NCBI RefSeq assembly: GCF_000699445.3 | Contig: NC_067195.1 | Location: forward strand, 51,068,465 to 51,132,464 | Length of the DNA: 64,000 nt | Source: Schistosoma haematobium | Lineage: Eukaryota; Platyhelminthes; Trematoda; Strigeidida; Schistosomatidae | Reading direction: 5' to 3' | Shown: piece after piece, positions 1 to 12,400 of the stretch | Layout of the letters: every line of letters begins with the position of its first letter | Position numbering within the stretch: position 1 is the first letter of the stretch | Made by a program: the position numbers and the translations under genes | Notes under the pieces: generated by a model | What the model was told of the DNA's origin: nothing | The model's database searches: none | The model's input: only the letters and a program-made list of their open reading frames with translations

Positions 1-728
1 ATATGTAATTAAGTATATGGTTAAAGAAAATCAAACTGTTGATAAGTTACTTGTTGATAGATAAAAGTATTTTATTATAATTTACAATCAAACTAACTTC
101 AATGAAGTGATCATCAAAAAAAAATAACAAGTAGTAATGGGTAGCTATCTCATTCTTTTGCAGAGTACTTCAACAGTATATACGACTCGGTGAAAGATCA
201 AACCTAAAACCTTTGGGTCTTACTTCTAAAATACTACCTTACTACTACTACTATTACAGAATCGCTATCCATTAGTTTATATCTCTTATTTCTTTCAATT
301 TTTGATGTTCTACCACCAATATACGTTAATATCAGTGATGATTAACACTTCTTTAATATTTCGAAAACTCATTGGACAAAATGCGCATTCGATTTTTATT
401 GGGTTTTTTTTTGTGATGATCTAGTTAATGTCAGTCTGTAACGTAAATTATCTTTAAATCAGTTTAAAGCCTATATAATAATCTATTACCATATACTTTT
501 GCTGGTTTTCTCACTTATCTACTCAATCTAATATTTCTAAAATAATGACTTTCCTAAAGATTCTTCGAAATTGATAAACTTTACTCAGTAAGATTTCTAT
601 TTTGTCTTAGAAAATAAAAAGATTTACTTTAAATTGCTTTAAATCGAATGTATCTAAATCAGTAAATGAAAATAGTCGAAACTAAGTTGTTTTATTTTCA
701 TCTATCAATTTTTAATCATTTACTTAAA

Positions 729-850
729 TCTCGCGGGGTGAGATCTTGGATACGCACTGTTGAAGAGTCCCAGACTAGGACGAAACAACTGTACAGTGCT
801 TCGAGGTTTCCCATGATGATCTAGCTTCAATTGATTGATGAAATCAACTA
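729..850 (+). mobile_element. SINE family 2 fragment with broken hammerhead
   Basis: Matches the 3' part of the complete copy at 7430-7845: ribozyme region, then the tail. The core reads TTGAAGA instead of CTGANGA, so it is probably inactive. GGAC-GAAAC is kept. Confidence 0.6.
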
Positions 851-2689
851 TTAAATAAATAAACAGTCTCAACTAACTCATCGTCTGTATATCTGATATC
901 AATTTTCATAATTTCATAATATTATAAAACCTAATCAATAATTTTATATTTACTTAAATGTATTTCTAAGAATTTATTAATTTAAAGTATATAAATCGTC
1001 CATTACATCTTACCGTACATCTAATGATAATAGATGATGGAAATTTATTCGTTCTCCACCGAATGCATGATATTTTATTCTATCTTCTGACCTCTTTACA
1101 AATTGATATAAGCTGTAGGATTATTAAAGAATATAATGTAATCAACCTTTTATTCATTCTGAATTTCCTTTATGACCACCCATTATCCAATTTAGGATTG
1201 GATTCGAGATATTCACGTCTAGAAGGGAGTATGATATACCTTGACTATTGATTCACAATCTCATTATCTGTTTTGTTATATAATATAGAGTAATATTTAT
1301 CCGATATAATTAGTAAGTTACTGTTCTACTCTCCACTTGGTTAACTTCATAGGTCAGTACTACTTTTGCAAGAGAAGATCCTTAGCTTTTGGCGATTTTA
1401 AGTTGTTTAGAGGTGATAATTATCTTAATTTCAGTTAATAAACAATAGTCAAGGAATTGAAAATCTTCCTGTAAATCATAAGTTAACTTTAATAATATTC
1501 TTGTATATGACTGACACAATTTAACCTCAAATCTGGCATTCATATATTTGGACAAACAAGATTTGTAAAAAAAACCAGACTCTTGAATAACAATTACTTA
1601 CTATTTAGTCAATAATAAACTTTAATAATTCAGAACTAATAAAAAAATTCCCTTATAACCTATAATTCTTTTACACTAATTATACATAAAGGTGTAAACA
1701 AACATTACGGACGGAGATTAAAGTCCATTAAAAAAACTAACTCTTAGAATAAGTAAGTGGTCAAGGTTACTTATTTAGGAAACAAAATGATAATAATAAT
1801 TTTGTCTTTCTATTTTGCTTGGTAGTCTGTAATTATAGTGTACACTGTTATTATCATTATTATTAACATTGATGTTTTTACGTTCGCTTTCATATAATAA
1901 ATGTTTTACTTAGAACGCAATTAATGGTAAACATTAGCTCTTTATAAACTAGTTTTATTTTCTATTATTCATAAAAAATTTGGATATGCTTATCGTCTAT
2001 CTGATGATTGATGATAGTAAACCAACAATTATTTCCTACAGTCGTCGTTTACTACTGAAATGCCATTTACCCTCTTCAAGATATTACTGTCTGAAAGTAT
2101 ATATATATAAATGAAAGACAATTTCCACCATAATTTGACATCAAATGAATGTGTAATAAAGCTTGATAATGAATTTCTAACAAGAAATCTGATGAAAATG
2201 TTTCAACTTAAAGATTCCGTTTAACATTTACTACATTGTAAAACAAAATATATTCTGTGAACTTATGAAGACTTTAAAAGTAGATAGAAATGGTTATTGA
2301 CTGTTTTCTGTTAGATCTTAAGACAGTTTAATTACAGAAATTCAATGTAATTCATTCTGATTTCACAGTTAGCGAAATATACAGTTAAACAAAACTTGAG
2401 AGAATCAGTACATTTTAGCAGCTAATTTTTTTGACATTTTTACTCAATCTTGAAGCTTAAGTAGCTCAATAAAAAAATGTTTATGCAGAGAACTGACCTT
2501 CACTAAGCAATTGTTTAAAATCAGTGACCACTGAACTTTTGGAGTTAAGTCGGGTGAGTAAACTGAAATAGACATTACTAACAACATTTGATAATGATTA
2601 AAAAGGTAGGTTATCTCATCTTGACTTACTGGTTTGTAGATAATATGATTATCACAAGGTCTACAAGCTTTGAGTTCAGTCAGTAGCAA

Positions 2690-2790
2690 ATTAGTAGATG
2701 AGGAAAATTGGAGAATTTCATACTGGGACGAGACAACTGCCTAGTCCTTTCTAGTTTACGTCATAAGCTTCCTTCAAATCGAACGAACTA
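2690..2790 (+). mobile_element. Possible decayed SINE family 2 fragment
   Basis: Weak resemblance to the hammerhead-tail segment (a GGACGAGAC block followed by a degraded helix I strand). Too diverged to be sure. Confidence 0.3.
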
Positions 2791-3233
2791 TACAGAAATC
2801 TTACCCCAGTATATTTTGGTTAGCTCTGTGAGTAGGAGAATACATTTTTTAAAAATGAAATAAATGATGAAACACGAATTTCAATCGTCTCTTATTCAAG
2901 CTAATTGCATTACTGAATCAAATATTATTTACGTAACATTGTAATTCCATTTACAGCATTATTCATTACAAATAATATAACATAATAATGTTAGTCATAC
3001 TATTCTGACTAAAAGAAAATCTAATGACAACAATATGTAGTAATAGTAGCTGTTATAAGGTATTCTGATGTTATCTCTATTTCGATTATCTTTATGTTTC
3101 TGCTACGAATTATTATCTATCTTATTCCATTCCTAATCTATTTATTAGTAGTATAGAAATTTTATTTTTTAAGAAGACCGATCGTTTCTTAATAGAATAA
3201 TAAAATGATAATTATCACTAACAACACTACTAC

Positions 3234-3536
3234 TGTAGTGAACACGAACACGAGTGGAGACAATCGAATGTATTTGACACGAAATTACAGAGCATCTCAA
3301 TAAAATCTGAGAACCATATAGTAAATTGTTAATTTGCAAATTATCAATCCATCGTATCAAACTTCACTGTTCCTGTTGCAAACATTAATCCATTGCCTCA
3401 GATTTCATTGTTCATGCATTTTCATAGCGATTGCGTTCCGTTTCTGTTCTTTCCTTATCGATCTTCTACAGAAATACATTCTATGCCCGACCACCGTTAT
3501 ATACTGCTTATGTGGATATAAGTAACCCACAACACA
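3234..3536. repeat. LTR-like repeat, copy a
   Basis: A ~300-bp unit that begins TGTAGTGAAC and ends in a CA-rich ACACA block. It is flanked by CTAC on both sides (3230-3233, 3537-3540), fitting a 4-bp target duplication. Related copies lie at 4203, 19695 and (inverted) 41076. TG...CA ends and size fit a solo LTR of a Gypsy-type element such as Boudicca; that name is a guess. Confidence 0.55.
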
Positions 3537-4048
3537 CTACTACTAATATTAATAATACTACTATTACTACTACTGCTACTACATATTATTTATTAAAATT
3601 ATATTGAAGTAAAACGTTTATATATTTGAATAGGGAAATAACTAAACATTAAAATTAATATAAATAATAAAAACAACCAATAAATGCGCGAAAATTTGTG
3701 AACAGTTTGAACGATGTAATTCAAGAGGTAAACAACTGATTCATTTAATTTAAAAAATAACTTTATTAAAAACTTCTAATCTATTCTGACAAAACATTGA
3801 AAAAGAAATCTAGTTAACTATTTTGAACTTGATTTTACAGTACTACTTTATTAGACATAGATAATGTTTAGTTAGACATCAATATAGATTAGTATAAACT
3901 TTAAGACTGAATTGAATAAGGAAATGAACAATCTGAAAATAAAAAAAAGAATGAATGTACAGATAGGAAAAGTAATGCAATGAAGAAGAGTATAAATGTT
4001 AGAACTCTATAACTTATTTTTTTAAAATGTAAACAACAAATGTGTCTA

Positions 4049-4049
<1 letters not shown>

Positions 4050-4088
<39 letters not shown>
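4050..4088. repeat. (TA)n microsatellite
   Basis: Uninterrupted TA dinucleotide run of about 39 bases. Confidence 0.95.
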
Positions 4089-4090
<2 letters not shown>

Positions 4091-4202
4091 AAAGCTTTCA
4101 GTTACTGATTAGAATAAACATACAAACTAAAACCAGGAAATATTCATCATATAATAACGAGTAACTTCACGAACTAATCATATGGTTTACTTGGACTATC
4201 AT

Positions 4203-4508
4203 TGTAGTGAACGAGAACACAAGTGTGGGGATAAATGAATGTATTTGAGTACGACATTACAGTACATCTTAGTAAAATCTGAGAACCATACAGTAAATAC
4301 TTAATTTGGAAAATATCAACCAATTGTCTCAAACTTGGCTAATCCTTTCACAAATATCAGTCAATCGTCTCAGACTTCATTGTTTTTGCATTTTCCTAAC
4401 AATTACGTTGTGTTCCCGTTCTTTCCTTCTCGACCTTCTGTTGCCAGACATCCTAATTTTGACTATCGTTGTATACTACTCATGACTATATAAGTGACAC
4501 ACATTAAC
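4203..4508. repeat. LTR-like repeat, copy b
   Basis: Same family and orientation as the copy at 3234, sharing the TGTAGTGAAC start, an internal AATAAAATCTGAGAACCAT block and the GTATACTACT near the end. The 3' end is degraded and no clear target duplication is seen. Confidence 0.5.
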
Positions 4509-7150
4509 GTATGGTGTGTATGAGATATATGTTGACAATCCCCAGTAGAAAAACGTACAACACTTTATAAAATGAACTAAAGATTTTGTCATTTACCTTA
4601 AGTTTCATTACACCTAGTAGCTCGATTATATACGATCATTACTTCAAAAATTCTGTGATCTCAAAAAAATAGATTTCATTTTCTCCATCTTAAAATACCA
4701 AGATTTTGTACACATTCAAATATATAGGGATTAGAACCTTCATGCAAAGTGTGACATCATTTGACCAATCAATGGAAATATAATGATTTAAACATCTAAA
4801 TCTTAGTTCAACACATAAACGTATAGTTCATATCAATGCGTAATGAAAACGATCACTAAGTGTATGTATTAAAAGTTTAAAAAATTCTTCTGTTTTTTGT
4901 CGCTACACATATATACATTTTAAACCACCCATAATTTCAAGTGACAAAATGTTTGTAATTCATTCATTCACTTGTAAATTTAAACTACTCTGAAAAAAAT
5001 GTATTGCTAGAATATTTATTTATTTATTATTATTAATGGCCTTATTCAGTATTATATTTTTCGTACAACATAGGATTTTCAGTTCAAAGTATTTCAACAA
5101 GTTTCCTTTTCTTATTTCTTGATCAATCCTGACAAAAAATATTGAGTAATAGCCAGTTAGAAGTTAGTATTCCAGTCAGTCGACATCTAAATAATGTACA
5201 TTCTTTTCGCTGCATATTACCAGCAACCACAATATCTCTGATTGGGCCTATTGTAACTAGTACAACGAAATATTATTCACTTTTCAGAAACGGATATGAA
5301 TAGATTACACGATTAATAGCCATAATGATGTATTAAAACAAAAAAATTAGATAACTTGTTGATATATCGTCGAGATTATATTTTATGAAGGACCCAATTC
5401 ACTCATCCATTTCGCTTAAACGAGTTTTGTCATTATAGCTGACATCAGTTCATGATGAAAACCCTGAATCTAATTCCTAATCCTAACTATCAACTGTAAA
5501 TCATAATTCTAATTCTTTAGACTGGTTTATAACCTTCATTTGGTCCTAGTTATTAGATGAACACTCTCATGGTCAGTTTAGCATCGCTCAAAGGTTGTCC
5601 ATAAATTACAGTCTCACCGAAATATCTAGATGGCAGAAACAGGTAGCCTAAATATTTATCTATTGAAATACTTTCTATTAAGTTACTTTTTTCTTTTTCT
5701 TATTCACGAAGGAATATCTACAATTCAATTGGATCTTTTTCTTACGTTTTATTAATTCATTATCTCTATTATTATTGATCATACTATACTTCACTTAATC
5801 TTTATTATTTGTGTTATGAATAACAATATTTTTTTCTTGATATCATCATCAAAATATCACGCTAAATTGCTATTTATTTAACTAGATTCCTCTTTATTAC
5901 TCTGAAAATTTTATGTATTTTAAAATGGTTTCGAATAATTTCATAAGTCAATAAATTTTTCTCTTGTTGCGTTCATAAGAAAAAAGGAGAAAGGAAGAAA
6001 TTCCACTTATAAAAAGAAAAGAAAAGAGAAATATATCATAGAATATCATATTCATCTCATATTACATTTATCATATTCCAAGTTCATCTGTTCACTTCTT
6101 TTTTTTATTCTCTATAATTCATAATGAATATACACTAGAGAGTAGAAGTGCTTAGATGAAACTGTAAAAGTTTATAGATTAAATAAATATGTGTATCGAT
6201 GTATATTAATATGTGTGTGTACATGTTTGTCTGTATGTATCCAAAGACCTGTGTTTATCCTTCTTGTGTTTTTTATTATTTATTTGAGATATTTCATGAT
6301 ATTGAAAAATTGAGAAAAGCAAATGATTATCAACCATGAAAACAAGTGTATGTGTGTGTATGTGCATTCATGTGTGCGTGTGTGTGGTTGTGGTTTTTTT
6401 TTCAATATTCCAATTTTTCTTACTATAAAGAGACAGACAAACAAACAAAATTCTATTCCTCTTAAATAAAATACCACAAAATTCCTTGAAACAAGCAAAC
6501 AATCAAACTACTAATTTTCAATATAATTTTTACCCACATTACTTTATTTTTCAAAAAAAAATGGTCATAATATGAGGTTGAAAAACTTTTTTTTTCAAGT
6601 CAAACCAAGTTAAAAAAGAAAAGATTATCAAGTTGAAAATAAAACAAAAATATCATGGGAGTCATTGAAGATGAGTAGATTAAATTTTGACAGTATGTCT
6701 TTATATAGAAATGGGTTGATTTTATTTGAATATCTATTTCATGTTAGTTAACAGAAATATTTGTTCCTTATATATTATTTCTTATTTCATTTAACCATAT
6801 ATTAGTATGATATTAGCATCACCATCATCATCATCAACAACAACAACAACAACACAAACAACAAGAAAAACAGAAGATAAGTAAACAATAAAAATCTATA
6901 AAGTAAAATATTGGCAAGAAAATGGAAAACTAGTAGTAAAATTAATAGATGTTATTGTACTGTTATAATTCACCCAAAATATCACTTTAAAATATGACAA
7001 TATAAAAAATCATAATTAAAATCTTATTTCATTTTTCTTATCTTTTAAAAATCAGATACTACTTCAATTTATTTTAGAATATAGAACTTAGTATTTAAAA
7101 TAAAAAAGACGATTAGTGGTAAATAGAACTTAGAAATTAATAATAAGAAA
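4509..7150. other. AT-rich noncoding, no gene recognised
   Basis: Low-complexity A/T sequence with TG/CA-rich stretches near 6190-6400 and a (CAA)n run near 6830-6860. No coding signature or known repeat is recognised. Confidence 0.5.
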
Positions 7151-7430
7151 TAATATCAGGAGTTTTGTAGAGATTTTAGAAATTTCAATGGTTGAAATCA
7201 TGAATCAATTGAAGCTAGACTACCATGGAAAACCTGGAAGCATTGGAGGGCCGTCTTGTCCTAGTGTGAGAATCCTGAGCAGAGCGCATCCGTGATCCCG
7301 TCTACCGCGAGATTTGAACTCAGGACCTATCAGTCTCGCGCGAAAGCGCTTAACCATTAGTTTCAATTGACTCATGATTTCAACCAGTGAAATTTCTAAA
7401 ATCTCCACAAAACACCTGATAATAATCATC
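7151..7430 (-). mobile_element. SINE family 2, inverted copy joined to a + tail
   Basis: From left: reverse-complement tail, hammerhead (broken: GAAAC and CTGANGA are both altered), tRNA-like part with a B-box-like stretch, then at about 7362 a switch to a + strand tail. The result is a partial palindrome directly before a complete + copy. Confidence 0.65.
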
Positions 7431-7845
7431 TGCTCACTAGTGACTGACATCAAGAGACATTTCTTGGAGTTCTAGTGAGAAGCCGTGACCAGTGGTTCAA
7501 CAAGGTCTGTTGTGAAATATCAGCTCACTGAAGACAATGGTATACGGTGGCACAACTTCACGGATTGTTTGAAGTTAGACATTAACGTCGTTGGATGCTG
7601 GCTCAGTGGTCTAATGGTTATGCGCTCGCGCGCGAGACTGATAGGTCCTGGGTTCGAATCTCGCGGGCGGTGCGGGATCGTGGATGCACACTGCTGAGGA
7701 GTCCCATACTAGGACGAAACGGCCGTCCAGTGCTTCCAGATTTTCAATGGTGGTCTAGCTTCAACTGACTCATGATTTCAATCTGTGAAAATTTCTAAAA
7801 ATCTCCACAAACCCCTTCTGATATTAGCTATTTACATATAAACGG
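7431..7845 (+). mobile_element. SINE family 2, near-complete copy (tRNA-like head, hammerhead, tail)
   Basis: Order: leader (from CTGCTCACTAGTGACTG), tRNA-like region with A-box TGGCTCAGTGGTCTAATGG near 7600-7620 and B-box GGGTTCGAATC near 7650-7660, hammerhead at 7689-7732, then a ~110-bp tail ending CCCTTCTGATA. The boxes are RNA polymerase III promoter elements. This copy is the reference for naming the other family 2 copies here. Confidence 0.8.
7689..7732 (+). ncRNA. Type I hammerhead ribozyme, intact core
   Basis: Conserved parts in order: helix I strand CACTG, CTGAGGA, helix II GTCC/GGAC with a 7-nt loop, GAAA, CGGCCG, GTC cleavage triplet, then CAGTG closing helix I (5 bp). Helix III is only the self-complementary CGGCCG with no loop, so a monomer cannot close it; two copies could pair. 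This minimal form is known from other retroelement hammerheads. Confidence 0.8.
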
Positions 7846-8014
7846 TCAGTTTCAGCAGCCAACAGCACTTTCCATGATTATATTGAATACTATAACAGAT
7901 ATAAAATTATTCTTTTTATAATGTAAATATTCAGTTTATTTAACAATCATAATTTGCAATTCTACTCACATATTATTCAAATATAATAGAACAATTAATT
8001 ATAAATCATTTTTG

Positions 8015-8380
8015 TATTGGTTGTTTGAATCTTCTAATTGGTGTTTAGAGCTGCAATTGATCAGTCTCTTATGGGAATATGTGCATCCTATGCGGATTGC
8101 CTTGATATTACCTTAATTCACAAGCATCACAAACAAATATGGATAGTGGCTACCAGTGAAATCGAAAACAAGCGTTTCGACACATTTGGGACTCGTCAAG
8201 TGGATGTACATGTGAAGAGTTGATGTTTGCTACGGAACTCGAACTCAGTACCGTTTACTTCGAATGCCATCGCGTTATCCATTTAGCTACCAAGCATAGT
8301 TATATGTTAGCTTGTGTAATAGGGAGAAGCTTAGTTCATTTTTGTATTGCTTGTTTGAATCTTCTCATTGATATTTAGGA
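8015..8380 (-). mobile_element. SINE family 1, decayed copy
   Basis: On the minus strand: tRNA-like head (B-box near 8233-8245), degraded hammerhead near 8185-8210, and a tail that ends near 8038 with the GTTTAG block also seen at 12890 and 36070. The ribozyme core is damaged. Confidence 0.6.
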
Positions 8381-8814
8381 CTGAAATCGTTGCTCATAAT
8401 GATAAAATAACTTCCATTCCTTATTCATCATAACATGATATCAGCCGGAACAAACTATTTAAAACTAAAAAGAACTAGACTCCTGCTTTGTTCTACTTCA
8501 AAATTTCTCAGTACTCCTCATTCGTAACCTGAAAAATAACCTAAGGTATAGGTAGTAGATATTGTGATGATCACAATATTTTTCTAATCACAGATTTAAG
8601 ATTCAGTGATCTATATTAACAAATTTAGTCAAATATAAATTCAGAAACAATGTGTTCAAATCTTAGGGAAGGATTATATTGTTCGTCCGGACTTTATTTA
8701 TCAGAAAAATGAAACTTTGTGGCCTATTTATTAAATCCGCTGTTAAATGCTTGATGGAGACGCTGAGAATTCATTTAAATTGAATGAAAGTAAACTTTAC
8801 AGTCCTATAAATGA

Positions 8815-9080
8815 TTTTAGATTGATATCATAAAAGGATGAATGTTAGAATATCACTGAAAACTTGTAAACAATGGACGGCCATTTCGTTCTAGTATGTA
8901 ACTCCCCAGTAGTACACGCGCAGACGCTCAACATCTACGCTGCTGAGCCGGTATTCAACGGTGTTAGTGTCTAACTTCAACCAATACACAAAATTGCGCG
9001 ACCGTCCACCATCGTCCTCAGTGAGTAACTGCCCAACAAGAGACACATTTGAGCTCCATTGGTCAAAGCTTCTCACTTGA
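8815..9080 (-). mobile_element. SINE family 2, inverted copy
   Basis: Reverse-complement tail, hammerhead with CTGGGGA in place of CTGANGA (inactive), shortened tRNA-like part and leader. It lies head-to-head with the + copy that follows. Confidence 0.65.
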
Positions 9081-9089
9081 ACTACAGGA

Positions 9090-9335
9090 AAACTATATTG
9101 AACCAAGTCACTGGTGAGCACATGATAATTATCAGTATACGGTTCGCATGCGAGACCGAAGGTCCTGAGTTCGAGTCCCACGTGTGTGGTCGTCGATGCG
9201 CACTGCTGAGGAGTCCCATACTATGGCGAAACGGCCGTCCAATGCTCCCAGGTTCTCAATGGTGGCCTAGTATTGATCCATTCATTATACCAATCTGAAC
9301 TCAATAATCTCCCCAACCTTTACTGATAATTATAA
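9090..9335 (+). mobile_element. SINE family 2 copy next to the catalytic exon
   Basis: Contains a B-box (GAGTTCGAGTCC near 9165-9180), an intact-core hammerhead and a tail. It ends about 60 bp before the micro-exon acceptor of the acetyltransferase gene. Confidence 0.7.
9200..9245 (+). ncRNA. Hammerhead ribozyme, core kept, helices weakened
   Basis: CTGAGGA, GAAA and the GTC triplet are intact and helix III is CGGCCG. Helix II reads GTCC/TGGC (one mismatch, one wobble) and helix I GCACTG/CAATGC (one mismatch), so activity is uncertain. Confidence 0.6.
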
Positions 9336-9394
9336 ATGAGTACCAAAAATATATTTGTACATTTGTATTCTCAATTTCTATTTCCATATTTCAG

Positions 9395-9400
9395 ATTCAT
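9395..9400 (+). CDS. CHAT: Probable 6-nt micro-exon of choline acetyltransferase
   Basis: Six bases (two codons, Ile-His) lie between a good acceptor (pyrimidine-rich, ending TTTCAG) and a good donor (GTGAGT). The family has two residues (Leu-Gln in the vertebrate enzyme) directly before the Phe that opens the next exon, so Ile-His fits in number and type. The intron that follows is only 39 nt, a size known for schistosome genes. Reading further upstream in this frame does not give the expected Trp-Tyr-Asp-Lys segment, which argues that the exon really starts at 9395. No transcript evidence is available here. Confidence 0.5.
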
Positions 9401-12400
9401 GTGAGTACACTTAAATATTGCTTTTCTTTCACTTTTCAGTTTATCATTTCCCGTGACGGTAATTGTGGTCTTAATTATGAACATTCTGTTGCTGAAGGAA
9501 TTGCTGTAGTACGTCTGATAGAACATATTCTTCAATATATGTAAGTTATTGAGCCTTATTCAATTTGCTGAATGGAATATAACTTCCAGAGCATTTTAAA
9601 TAATGTCCTCATTAAGTAGTTGGAAAGTTCAAAAACTGATCATTTTACTTGTGGAGCTTGAATAATCTCAGCTTTGACCTTGGTGAAAATGATCAATACG
9701 TAATATTAATAAATCATAGAATACTACAGAGCTATTGTTAATTGTCAGAAATTCTTTAAATGAAACCAATTCATAAATAGAAACTGCTTCAAACTGAAAC
9801 AAAATCTTTCATTCTCTAATCACTAGTTAATCTATCAATATTAAATTACTAATTGAAGGTTATCGTAATGAGAACACAATTTAATTACTGAACATGTTGA
9901 AAAACCTCGTTTGTACATCAAACGACTTCCCCACTAATTTTTAGTAGTTTCTAGGGTAGATTTTATCCAGCGGTCACTGGAACTTAACCATCAGTAGGTA
10001 TTCATTCGAATGTCTCTATTAAAAAGGACATGAGATAAATAATACTTATTATCACACTACAACAGTATTGACAAAAAGATATAGCTTTTTATTTGACAGA
10101 GATAATGTTATTATAGAATAATTTGCCCTCAAGAATATGTTAATTTAAGCAAGATAAAATAAAGACGGTATTTGCCTCCTATTTGAATTCTAGGAAAGAA
10201 GTAAAACGATGGAAATTAGTTCGATTCCCATCTGTATGTGAATTGGCGTATCCGAGAAGAATGAAATGGAATTTAGACAATAATTCAAAATCAATGATTG
10301 ACTACGCCTTGAATGAAATTGATAAGTAAGTAGCTTCTTTCTTTTCTCGATTATATAATTTAGTAAAACCAGGGTAGTTTTAATCATAATATCTCATCAG
10401 CTGATAACTTGTTGAGAATCAAGAAGTGATAAATATCCTTTTCGTCCTAGCTTTAAACTCAACAGTAACATGATTGCACTTAAGACTTACGTGAAAGCAC
10501 TTGGTCAGTGAGTTGTAATCTAATAGTCAACATTTCAAGTCTTAATAACGAATAGAGACACTGGTGAGCCTTCAAATCTTTAAGAGTTCCTTAGCTGATT
10601 CCAATAGGTAGAAAGAACTATCTTCAAATATCTACAAATCATTAACTTAAGAATAAAATGGGTAAAAGATAACTTGAGGTATTTCCATCATTTCGAGGCA
10701 TCTCAAAAAATAAGTTCTGAACCGAGGAAATCTAAACAAATTATCCATTAAAATAGTTGTTGTGTGCTTAAATACCTAAACAAAACAATCATAAATACTG
10801 AACAAATGGATGTATAAAATTAATGCGATACATTGTTTCTCAAAAAAAACATTTTAATTAATTCATTCGGAAGCCAGAGATGGTGACACTGACGAATTCA
10901 GATGATTAGTTATTCATTTCAAAATAGATCCATATAAAACGTGAGCGCAGTCATTAAGAATCGACAAAATGCAGGTGAAAACTCAGTAGAAATGTTTTGT
11001 TTGAATACCTCTTGACGAGGATAAAGCATGGCCTGTATTAACAATACGAAAGTGTTTGCTATCCATCTCCAGCGACTCGTCCTGATTTCTTCCTCCGCTG
11101 GGTTCTGGTTTGTTATCCCCCACAGTACGTTGTTTCTGATAGTGTCTGGCAAACGGATCCGAAGTATTTTGCGTAGACAACTGTTAATAAACACTTGTAT
11201 CTTCTGGATAATGGCTTTCGTAGTTCTCCAAGTTTCCACCTCATACAGTAGAACTGTCATGACACTTGTTTTGAAAATTCTGGCCTTGGTGTTGGTTGAC
11301 AGTTGTTTTGAGTTCCAAATGTTCTTCACTTGTGAATATGCTGCTCTTGCTTTGTTAAGGTTTGACTAGGGAGTTTTAAACTAAGAAGGTGTAGAATCTA
11401 TCAACTGTTATGTGATAGGTAGCAAATAACCCTAACAATCAATCCTTAATCTTATAAATTCGTCAAAAGTTTACAAGACCATAAACTAACATTCATAAAC
11501 ATTTTAAGTAAAGCTTAACCCTAGTTATTTTGTATAAAATATTTTGCTTATGAGTGACGAGTTATCCTCTCTTCTGATAACTGTTCATTGTGAGCTTGTA
11601 TCATTAATTTGGATTAATATGCAGTCTTCACTCAACCACAGTCAATTCAGCCAGTTATTTATCATTTATAATAACCATTATAGAAAGTGGGATTCGAATT
11701 CCTACGTGATAAAACTATGTTGATATCATTTTGTTTATATATTTTCCTTAACATAATGACAAATATAAGAAAAGGTTTTGTGGAGATTGTAGTAATTTCA
11801 ATAGTTGAGATCATGAGTCAATTGAAGTTAGATCACCATGAAATATCTGGAAGCACTGAACGACAAGTGTTTATCATTTCAAATCTAATTAAAGAGTATT
11901 ACATTTTATTTACCTATTTTCTTTCAAGTAAAACTTCCTTCAAAAAAAACATTCTTCCAATTTCTTCGGTTATTTTATGCAGAAAATTAGGAAAAAAACT
12001 TTTCTTTGGTTAATTCACTAGCTTTTAATTAAAATAAATTCGATTTGTTAGCATTTATCCCTGTTCTCCCTTCTTCCCCTTCCTCTTTTTGTTCATTTGG
12101 ATACTAACTATTTATGATTTAATTAAATTATGCTTTTTCCCTTAGATGTTGATTAATTTATACAAAAAACCGAATTTTTCCTAAATTGATAATATTTAAT
12201 TTTATTTACCTATGGATTGAAAAATACAAAAAAATACTTAGAAAACTTCATTATCTTCTTTTAGCTATGCTATTTCATTGAATGACCCTCAAAAAACAAA
12301 CAAACAAACGTGACTTGAATTGTTCAATCTCAACATCCATTTGAATATATGATGAGAGAGTTTTAGTTATTTTATGATTTTTGATAAGTGTGAATTAATA

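Larger units (their letters stand above)
1..3233. other. AT-rich noncoding, no gene recognised
   Basis: Upstream or intronic sequence of the acetyltransferase gene. I see only short ORFs without recognisable similarity, a partial hammerhead SINE at 729-850 and a possible decayed one near 2690-2790. Confidence 0.5.

Noticed and set aside
9401..9439. Reading straight through as coding (13 extra residues)
   Set aside because: The segment has a classical donor and acceptor, and the family has no insertion at this point; kept only as a possible retention event.
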